A stretch of DNA of 64,000 nucleotides from Callorhinus ursinus (Eukaryota > Chordata > Mammalia > Carnivora > Otariidae), in contig NW_020312967.1 in assembly GCF_003265705.1 (NCBI RefSeq), positions 124,001 through 188,000 on the forward strand. Reading direction: 5' to 3'. Below are positions 55,035-64,000 of this stretch, piece by piece (the first letter of the stretch is position 1; each line of letters starts with the position of its first letter). The notes under the pieces were generated by a model. That model had not been told where the DNA came from. It made no database searches and saw only the letters and a program-made list of their open reading frames with translations. A program made the position numbers and the translations under genes.

Positions 55035-57859
55035 GTAAGCTTTAGTTAAATCTCTAGTTGAAATGAAAAATCAGTCATGATTCCATAAAGCTGGCTTTGT
55101 CCTCAGTGGTGGGGGGATTTGTATGCTGTTTTCTTGCCTTGGTTTCCCTTCCTGTGAGTTGGTGGTAGTATTTTGCAGAAGAGTCGCTTCTTGACAGTTA
55201 CAGAATCTTTAAATGACTAGGTGAGAGGTGCTTTGGAAATGTGAACCAACCTGTTTCTAGGCTGATAGAAACTGAGTCTCTGAGTTGACTTTTCCACCTG
55301 GGTAGATTCTTTCTCCTCTTGAAAGACCTGGGTATCCCGTAGAGTTCTGAAGTTCAGAATAGCTTGTTTTTTTGCTGTTTTGGACAGCGGTGTGGTCTTA
55401 TATTCAGGAGTTCCTTAAGCAGGTTAAACATCGTGTATGACTAACCTAGGTTTTCTTCATGCTTCAGGGATGCATAAAGTGACACTCAAGATTAGTGGCT
55501 TATTAGCAAACATCTTTTTGGAAAATTTCTCAATTGACGCAGATTTGGAGGTGAAAAAGCATTCTTTTATGGCCACAGCATATGTTGGGAGTCGCTTCAG
55601 TCCTAGTGGTTTTAAAAGCATGAAAAGATTAGTGACTGGAAAGCTCTAGCTATGACTATGAGTTTGCAAGTTCCCATAAAATTCACACTTATGGCTACTA
55701 TAATGGTGTATAAAAAGAGTATTGAGCTGGAACAAGGCACTAAGGACCTCATAAGAGAAGAAAAGCTAAATGATTGCTCAGCCCAAAGGACCCTCGATTG
55801 AGTAGTCATTGTCTGCCAAAGAAAGCATTAATGGCAGGGTGTAAGTATTCTGGAGATATGCTGACATTCACTTTTTCATCAAGACGCTGGTACAATAAGT
55901 CTTTTAGAAATCGATTGCCTCTTAAAAAATTATCATCAGATGAAGTTGCACAGTTGGACACATTTCAAAGTGCAACAATACAATTCTTACTTGATGTATA
56001 TGTGCTATTTCATCTCAAACCCTTGTTTCATTAAATTAAAGAGCATGGCTGACCGGCTGGGGCACAGTGGAGAAATTGATTAGTTCAGCCTTCAGATCTT
56101 CCTATATTCAAAGACTTTCATTAAGCAAGTGTGTTTCAGAGTTGAATTCTGCTTTTGTAACTCCACACTCTTTGATTTTTAATTCATCATAGATTTCATA
56201 ATGTTAAGTCGTGTACACTAGATCTGTTCTCAGATATGTGTTTGGAAGGGGATAGTGAGGTTCAAGGCCTTTCATTAATAATATAATTGGGCCTTTAAAA
56301 ATGCTGATTTTATCCTGATTTGCAAAATTGGTAGCCTAGATTACGTTGGGCTTGTGCCTTTGTTTTTTGTGTGGTTCAATGGCTTGTGCCTGATTGAGGC
56401 AGTTGTAACTTGTTGATAGTAATTGGGCCAGAAGATCTGTGGTCATTTAAATGAATTATGCAAATAAACTGGGTAAAGGAGTTGTAACCTGCCACTTTGT
56501 TTCTTCTTTTAAGTTACCCCAAAGGCACATTTTTTTGCTAACAAAAATTCTAGAAGGGTAAGAGAAGAGTGAACTTTTTCTTAAACTCATAAACTCAAAG
56601 GATTTAATAACTTCACCAACTCTTTTACAAGGAAACACCACCTCTGTGTGATGCTGTATGCTGGTATAGGGATTTATTGGGGAGGGGGGTAAAGGAGGTG
56701 TGTAATTCTGTGTTCCTGTAGGTTACGTGGTTACATGACCTCTTTTTATCAAGTAGGAAAAAGGAAGAAGGGGTGAGGAGGGTCAGGAGCCCCATGGTGT
56801 GAAAACAGGTTTCTAATGAGTTTTTATACACTATTGGGCATTTGTGGGTAATATTGTCCATCCATGAGCCGGTATGCATTAATAATATGCTGTGTATAAT
56901 TGGCTCAGTAATTTGAAAAATGTGAAAAGCTGAGAGATGCCATGTTCTTCATAGTAGGGTATTAAGACCCCTGAAATTTAGTTTATATTGTAAATGCTGA
57001 CAGACCCTTAACTAGAGTGGTGTGCAAAGCAGTGCTGTAATTCAGTTTAAAGTGGCCTTACATTTGAAAAACATCCTTCTGAATGTCACACATTAATAAT
57101 AAGTTCTGAGGAGGCATTTGGTGCAGCTAGTAATCATAATTCTTATTAAAACTGGTGACGTCTGGCCCCCAGGGTGTAGCCAGGCTCAAATTGATGCTTT
57201 TTGCCGCCTGATCACCAGCATGGCCTAAGTGCTCATTATATTGTAGAGAGGGCCTTTGGAGCTCTCATTAGATTTGACAGGAATTCTCTCTGGGGGGAAA
57301 CTGGGCATTAGCGAGACTCCTGACAGGCTGAAATTAGTCCTGCTTTATGGCTTATAACCAAATGCTAGCAAGGCATCATCAGGGGACACAAAAAATTGTC
57401 ATTTCTGACAACATCTTTGTTACTGAAAAAAAAAAAAAAAACGCAGCAATGGGGAAACTTTCCACGGAGAGAGCTTTAATGTTAAGATTTGTCTGCAGTG
57501 TGACCGCTCCCTCTCCCCACCTTTCAGCGGGTTTGTCGAAGGAGTGAGTTTTAGAGATTTCAGTGTCAAATCTCACCACCGACTTTTCCGTCTGGAAGTT
57601 TTAAAGTGGAAGCGCGTCCAAATAGAGAATGGTATAATTGTGGTTTCCTTACTTGGTTTGGTGCCCACAGTCCATGTTTATGTTGTGTCAACACTTCCTG
57701 ATAAGCCTTCCCCTCACTTTCTCTGCTCCCATATGTGCTGGTTACTGAAAAGTCAGTGCACTAGGGATGGTAATGGGTACTTAATTTTTTTTACTGTAAC
57801 ATTAAGACAGGTTTTTTTGGGGGGTTTTTTGTTTGTTTTGTTTTGTTTTGTTTTTTTGA
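55035..57859 (+). other. TLE1: TLE1 intron 4, proximal part without repeats
   Basis: No Can-SINE, LINE or exon 5 is found. A candidate regulatory block is noted at 57060-57560. Confidence 0.55.
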
Positions 57860-58047
57860 GGGGCGCCTGGGTGGCTCAGGGTTAAGCGCCTGACTTGATT
57901 TTGGCTCATGCCATGGTATCAGAATCTTGGGATTGGGCTCCTTGCTCAGTGGGGAGTCTATCTGAGATTCTCTCTCCCTCTCCCTGTGCCCCTCCCCCAC
58001 ACACTCATACTCTCTCTCTCTCAAAATAAATAAATAAGATCTTAAAA
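57860..58047 (+). mobile_element. Can-SINE in TLE1 intron 4
   Basis: It has the GGGGCGCCTGGGTGGCTCAG head and an AAATAAATAAATAAGATCTT tail, in the gene's sense orientation. It is preceded by a (GTTTT)n stretch. It is the first Can-SINE after the 12-kb promoter gap. Confidence 0.95.
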
Positions 58048-61000
58048 TAAGATAGTTATTTTTTGTTTGTGTTTTTGTTTTGAGTCTTTTGTAGATCTCT
58101 GCCTGTCCATCTCTCTCCAGGTAGATTGTAAATTCTAGGTATATCTACCTGGGAGGGGTAGAGACATCTCATGACACATCATGATGCCACCAGAGGGTTA
58201 GGGCGCGTAACAAAACAGCAAATGAACGTGAGTCTGGTTGTTTGGAGGGCTATGCCTGGTTTGTTTGGCAGTCTGATCTTTCAAGTTTTGTTTTCTGTCA
58301 TGTGGTATGGTATGACCTCATTTGATATTTTTGGAACAAGATGCACTGTAAATACATATATAAGCCTTATTTATTCTACTTGTGTATCTCTTCAGGATGC
58401 TGATGAAGCCATGCCATAAGTTGTCTTTAGTGGTGTGAATTTGTACAGCACTTAACAGTTTTCAGAAGTGATTTGCCTCATCCTGTGAGGTAGATTGGGT
58501 AGGTGTTTTGCTCTGCCTGTGGCTGTGGGCATGTGTTCAGAGTCCGGATTTGTCAAGGCCAGGTTTCTGCTGAAGCTGGAGTTTGGGTCACCTGGTCCCT
58601 AGAATTCAGTGCTGCTTTACTTTACCCAGCCCCCTGCCATTGGAGGATGAGGCCAGTGGTGGAATCACCTGTCGGCCTGGCTGCAGGTCTCTCCTGCTCT
58701 CTCTCTTTGTGCTGACAACTTGATACACAATCACGTCAAGGCTAGATGCATGTTCTAAGAATTCATGAAAATCAGCAGTACTGACTGGCCTGTGGAGGTC
58801 ACAGCCATGGGTAGGTAGAAAGTCATAGCCAACTGAGCACTGCTATTGCAGGTTAAAATATGTCTAAGAACAAAAGAAATTGGAAACTGTTGTCAGGACT
58901 CCTGGTTGAGGCCCAGGGCACAGTGAGTGTGATCAGTCACTTTGTGTCTCTGTGCCTCTATTCTTCTGAAGAGCGGGCAGAGTGAGTACTCAGTGCTCTC
59001 CAGGGCGGCCAAGAATTTAAAAATAAATGAAAGGACTAGCTCTGGAAGGAAAGACATACTCTGCAGTGCTGTGTGGGGTGGGGAAGGAGAGGAGAAAGAG
59101 AAACAGATGAGAGCTTAACATAACCAAGCGCCATGTGATGTTTCAGCCAGCACCGTGTCTCAGACCACGTAAATTTCGGAGTGAAGCCGCTTTCACAGTT
59201 TTGATGTGTGCTTTAAAGTTTCCCTTAAAAAATAAATTGTCCTCTGGTAGTGTTTTTAAAGTGCTTAGGTGGAACTGTTAGGGGTTCACCTGCAGGTTAA
59301 TCCCTTAGATGTGCCTCTTATAATTTGTCTGCAATTCTTACCTTCCTGCTTTTTAACCACGTGTGTTTTCCATCTGCACTTTCTCACTTTGAGATTTCTT
59401 TTTTCCCCCAAGTCCAAGTCTCAGAATGGGAAAAGACTATAGTGGAGTACTTGCACTTAAGAGTTAAGCTCCACCAGGTGTTAATTACCTTGTAATACAA
59501 AGGGACTAGCTGTCATCAAGATTGGAGTGGTCCCCAACTTCACTTCATTAGCCAGGCCTGCCCTTCACAAGCTTCAGTGAAAAGAGATAAAGCTCCCTGT
59601 GTATTAAGAACCCAGATTTTGAGGCACAAGATTAGCCTTTGTTTTTTTTTTGTATCAGTAAGCAGGGCAATTCCTCCCTACTTTCTCTCACCCTACCCGA
59701 CCCCTTCAACAGTTGGCTAGTTCACGGTTACTATCCAGAGCCGAGACTCAGGTGAGGTGAGGGTTGCATTGCCTCGGGCACAGAATTTAAGGCAGGGGTC
59801 AAAAAACATAGTCCTTTAGATAAAAAATATTTTTAAAATTCAAAATTAATGCCAAAAAACTCTAGGAGGCACAAAATATGGGATCTTTAGGATGGGCGTT
59901 GGTGTAAAATACAGCTCATTGAGGTCCCTTATTTAGGGGACTTTGATTAGTGACTGGGTAAGTCATTGACTAGTTAGTTGCCTGGGCGTCAGTTTCCCTC
60001 ATAAATTGAAGGGTTAGACTAGGCAGGTTCTCAGTATGGCTCCTCTTAGGAGAGGAGAGTTGTCCCTCTAGACCACACCCCTCACCAGTGTTTAAAACCC
60101 AGTGCGTGCTTGTGTCTGTTGAGTAGAGTCTTCAGCCAGAGGGCTTAAGGTGTTTCTCCAGATAGTGTTTATTAAGAAACAGAATATGTTCCTTTAGCAA
60201 ATATTTAAATAAATCATCTTGTGCGGTAGTTAAACTAACGATATATTCAGTTACTGGCTCATAGAACCATTTTAGGTTTCCATAGATCTGAGTGTTTGCT
60301 CTTGTATTTAAATATTTGTGGTCTTCAGGAGTGGATTACATTGGAGAAAACTAAGAAACTGACTGGGCTTCTCATAGGCTTCGATTGGCTCAATTGTCCC
60401 TATGGCCACCCATCCCTGTTGCTTACTGTTACTTCAGGTTTTGAAAAATTGAGATTTTCAGAACTAGTACCTTTAACGTGGAATATTTGGTATAACGGTT
60501 TTCAATTAAATTTTGGGCAGTTGTTTTTATAGGAAGGCTTATTTGACAAAAGTAGGCATTTACAGATTGAGAACAGTCCTCACCAATGAGATTGGTGAGT
60601 TTTGTAATATGAAATGTGCCATAGGATTGTTCTAAGACTGTGGTTTGGTGTTTTCAGTTAGAGTGTGTGTGGGTGTACGTGTGGGCACTCAGGTGTGGGA
60701 GAGATTTTCTAATTTTTTTCTGAGGCATGGTTTGATCTGAAAAATGAAAAAAAATTCACAGTGAAATTTTAACAAATTAAGATATTTAACTTGTGTGTTG
60801 TTACTCACTTGGCTTGGCAGAAAATGGTTTCTAAAATTGTTTGCAAAACTGTAATGTTTACAGAATCGTTTAGAGACCACCCATTTGCCATGCATTTTAT
60901 GAAACTTCAAGAAATGTTGACACAAATTTTATCAAGTAACCTGTGATTTTGCACAAACCTGTATTTCATTATTTCACATTTCAGTTTTTAATAATTACTG

Positions 61001-62030
61001 AGTTTAATTCTGTTTGCCTGCTTGAAGCAACAGGGAAGCAACTGTGAGCCCAGAGGTTAGGCCCTTCCCCCACACATTCTCACAGTAGGCATAACAAACA
61101 AATCTTTTAGTTTTTCTAGAAGTTTTATTTGCTCCTTAGTCATTCTTTGACCACAAAATGTTAGCTGGAAGAGGGTAGGGTAAAGGTCATTTTGGGTATA
61201 AGGAGGAGACTGGGAGGAAAAGACAAACTCTGGGGATCCAATCCATTGAATTTACTTTTTCATCTGCCAGATAGAGAAAAGTGCTGTTAAGCACGGTGTG
61301 TCTGTATCCCTGCGTACGCCGAAGAGGTAGAGGTGTGTGTGCGACTGTTTGCAGTGTACTGGTGGATACTCACTAGATTTTCATTATTCACTTGAGATGA
61401 GTGGAATCAGTTTTCGAGAATGTAAGTGTATTTGAACTTGCACGTCCAAATCACGTCTTTTGTGGAACTGTTGAAGTACATGCAGGATGTACTAGGTTTG
61501 CCGCTATTGGGCGCCGTTATTGGCCTAACTAGATTGTTAGTTAGTCCGTGGTATTTCGTGAAACCTGTCAGTGAGAAGCTTGAAAATATATCACCAAACT
61601 TGTTTGCTTACAAATTTATAAGTTATAAAAGCATTATGTACTAACGTATTGTATCTGTATGTAATAAATGGAAATTGTAAGCCGTGGGGTTAAAATAAAA
61701 CTTCTCACCTCTTCCACGCACCTTATTGGCATGTCCTGTGCAGCCGCTGGGTAAGTGCACTCTAGAGACCAGCAGCCTACATCCAGACGCTCAGAACTCC
61801 AGCCCCAGAACGGGAGCATCTTTTAAAGTGGTGGGTCTTTGGGCATGTTGGTCTGTCTTGTTCTTTCTGATTGTGACTTCCCCCTCAAGTGGTGGCTCCT
61901 GTGCACATCGCTCACAGCCTTGTGTGTCTGCCCCTGATTATTGTCTCTGCTAGTCTTACTTGGTCACCTTTGTCTTTCTCCCACCAGGTCCTTTAATCCA
62001 GCCAATGGGTCTTTTCTTCCTGCCTAAAAT
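58048..62030 (+). other. TLE1: TLE1 intron 4, middle part
   Basis: This is mostly unique sequence with no coding exon recognised. Short open frames lack splice and homology support. Confidence 0.5.
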
Positions 62031-62340
62031 ATGTTGTGCATTTTTCTGTTTTCTTTATAAAAAGCCCAGGTCTTTTTGTCCAACTTCACATGGCCTTCCT
62101 CAGTATCCTTCAAGGTCCAGTTCAAATAGCAACACTCCTTGTTTACTTTAAGGCCTTCCATGACCTCTCCAACAGGAGCCTGTCACATCACTGATTTTTG
62201 CTCCAATTTCTGTAATAATGTTTTTTCACGTGTGTCTTCTGTTACTCCAACTAGGCCGCAGTCTCCTTGAAGCGTGCACTTGAGACTTACTCCATACCCT
62301 TCCCAGTGGGTCAGAAGGAGTAGGCACTTGTTAGGTAGTG
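62030..62340 (+). mobile_element. L2 fragment in TLE1 intron 4
   Basis: ATCCTTCAAGGTCCAGTTCA, AAGGCCTTCCATGACCTCTC and GCAGTCTCCTTGAAGCGTGC follow the L2 3' order and end near GTAGGCACTTGTTAGG. Confidence 0.7.
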
Positions 62341-62590
62341 TTTAATGTGCTTCTTAAGAGAGTGATAGTTGTAATCATTTTGGATCCTGAACCCGTATGA
62401 AAATCAGGTGGAAGTTGCTGGGCAAAATAATCCCACACATTTTTATACACCAAGATAGCTTTGCCCAACAATTTTGGCCATTTGGGGACATCTTAAAATC
62501 CTTCAGTAAATCTGTGGAATCCAGATTAAAACCTTGAGTCGAGAGTACCAGGCTGGATTCTGATGCTGAAATTAAGAATGAAATCTGTTT

Positions 62591-62782
62591 GGGGCGCCTG
62601 GGTGGCTCAGTCGTTAAGCGTCTGCCCTTGGCTCTGGTCATGATCTCGGTCCTGGGATCGAGCCCCGCATCGGGCTCCCTGCTCAGCGGGAAGCCTGCTT
62701 CTCCCTCTCCCACTCCCCCTGCTTGTGTTCCCTCTCACACTGTGTCTCTCTCTGTCAAATAAATAAAATCTTAAAAAAAAAA
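62591..62782 (+). mobile_element. Young Can-SINE in TLE1 intron 4
   Basis: The body is near-consensus, from GGGGCGCCTGGGTGGCTCAG to AAATAAATAAAATCTT plus poly(A). A perfect 17-bp duplication AAGAATGAAATCTGTTT lies at 62574-62590 and 62783-62799. It is one of the youngest insertions in the window. Confidence 0.97.
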
Positions 62783-63204
62783 AAGAATGAAATCTGTTTA
62801 ATTTCGCTAGATGTTTAAAGGACCTCAGTTCTCATATAACCACTTTTGCTCAGTTTTTCTTTTGGACAAGTGACTTATAGTCAGAATATCCACAGAGGCT
62901 TCTTCATGGGGAGTTTAATTATAGTGATATATTTGGGTTTGTACTGAAGAGAGCAAAAACAGGTCGTGTGTTGCTGAGGCCTGGGTGTCTGTGCAGTGTG
63001 TACACGCATCACTGGTCCTGGGGCTGCTGCTGGTCTCCTCAGGACCACCACAGACCTGAAATGGAGTTGGGGATAAGTAGCTCGTAATGCGTTAAGTATA
63101 AAGACATTTAACTTGACTGAGTTGCCAGATTTCTTAAGAATCATAATCATACCCTTTTGATTATTTACTTTTGGTCTTTACATAGTTCCTTTGCCCCACC
63201 AAAC

Positions 63205-63345
63205 ATATTATTGGGAAGAATTTCAAATATACGGAAAAGGAGAAGGAAATAAACAGTGAATACCCATGCTCTTCTCACCTCTATGATCCCAGGATCTGCC
63301 TGTCACATATCTTAACGTAGAGCTTTTGCTCCCCTTCCCCCAGTA
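63205..63345 (+). mobile_element. Old LINE-1 (L1M) 3' UTR fragment in TLE1 intron 4
   Basis: AATTTCAAATATACGGAAAA and CTGCCTGTCACATATCTTAA resemble the same old L1 3' UTR as at 45.2 kb. Confidence 0.5.
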
Positions 63346-64000
63346 AAGAAGTGAGAAAATAATTCTGGAAAACTTGGGCCAGGCCTTTTCTTAGCTCCCA
63401 ACCCCATTTTAGACTGACACGTGAAGGAGGGCTTTTCTCCAAGTACATTTTAAGAATTCCATCTCAACAGGTGTTTACAACATCTTATAGCACTGTCCTC
63501 CTAGACTTTGCCCTTTGTGTTTTGGCATGGTTATATTATATGGTGTTAGGGTGCTTACTTTTTCAGCTGTCACCTGGAAGCAGAGATTTGCACTTAACAG
63601 AGAAGCCATCCTCCCCCCACTCCCCAAGCCTTCCTACTTTTTGGTCCTTCATAATGTGTACATTTAAGATGCCATCAGCATATTCTCTGAGGGGAGGAAT
63701 AGTTTAAAGTTGTTAGGTAGGAAACCCGGAAAAAATTGTGCTAAACGACTCTGATTTGGAACTTTGGATGGATGGAAACTGTCCTATTGGAGAGTTTACA
63801 TTGGCCTCAGAGGCCCTGGGTGGAGCAAGGACTTTGTGAAGTGCCAGAAAACAAAACCTCTTTGAGGGCCCCAACATGCAGAGGAGGCTCTCCAAGACTG
63901 GGCCCTCCAGGAGCAACAGCCTTTGTCTTTCCTAGGCATCCTCTTGATGCGTTGAGCAAACAACCGGTCAGAGCCTCTTACAAGTAAGGTGACTAGCCAG

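Larger units (their letters stand above)
51130..64000 (+). other. TLE1: TLE1 gene, 5' part (leader, exons 1-4, introns 1-4, runs off the window)
   Basis: TLE1 is a nuclear Groucho-family corepressor. It has no DNA-binding domain and is recruited by TCF/LEF, HES, RUNX and other factors. The family layout is Q, GP, CcN, SP and WD40 domains over about 770 residues; only the first 78 residues are here. The start MFPQSRHP and the stretch [10 protein letters not shown] match TLE1 as I know it, whereas TLE3 and TLE4 begin MYPQ and carry a Cys in the SCDRIK stretch. Introns are 789, 1448 and 112 bp, and intron 4 exceeds 8.9 kb. The leader start is not determined; about 51.1-51.2 kb is inferred from the CpG-island layout, with no TATA box seen. 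Confidence 0.9.

Noticed and set aside
55774..56034. Possible small exon or retrogene piece in TLE1 intron 4
   Set aside because: The 86-codon frame has no homology I recognise and no clear splice sites. It could be a conserved non-coding stretch, but the evidence is too thin.

Overview
The window is nuclear DNA from a carnivoran mammal. The evidence is about thirty Can-SINEs (tRNA-Lys-derived, head GGCGCCTGGGTGGCTCAG, tail TCAAATAAATAAAATCTT) and a carnivore-type LINE-1. All the younger SINE copies have the GGCGCCTGGGTGGCTCAG head. None has the dog-type head (GGATCCCTGGGTGGCGCAG), and the tails are not cat-like. A non-canid caniform (bear, mustelid, seal or relative) is therefore most likely; this is inferred from repeat subfamily style only.

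The only protein-coding gene I can support is the 5' end of TLE1 (Groucho/TLE transcriptional corepressor) on the + strand. Four coding exons (52452-52475, 53265-53365, 54814-54877, 54990-55034) encode residues 1-78 of the N-terminal Q domain. All have GT/AG splice sites and compatible phases. The promoter and leader lie in a CpG island of about 2.8 kb (about 50.6-53.4 kb). It carries four CCAAT boxes, a GC box, a TCF/LEF motif fused to a PBX-MEIS motif, and several upstream ORFs. Exon 5 and the rest of the gene were not found and should lie beyond 64000; the window ends inside intron 4.

Positions 1 to about 50 kb look like a gene desert upstream of TLE1, built largely of repeats. The main element is a full-length but coding-dead LINE-1 (6610-13662) flanked by a perfect 16-bp target-site duplication. 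Around it are Can-SINEs of two ages (about 200 bp and about 110-140 bp), older L1 3' ends, MIR, L2, MER5A-like and MER20-like hAT elements, MLT1-like LTR pieces, and an ancient CR1/L3-type LINE reverse-transcriptase relic at about 18.93-19.45 kb. Can-SINEs are dense up to 45.8 kb, then absent for about 12.1 kb across the TLE1 promoter and first exons, and reappear at 57.86 kb in intron 4.

I found no CRISPR array, operon, tRNA/rRNA gene or prokaryote-like defence system, and I do not claim a new biological system. The most useful leads are the composite TCF/LEF-PBX/MEIS site in the TLE1 promoter, the uORF-rich leader, two candidate conserved regulatory blocks, and several nested insertions whose shared target duplications give an insertion order.
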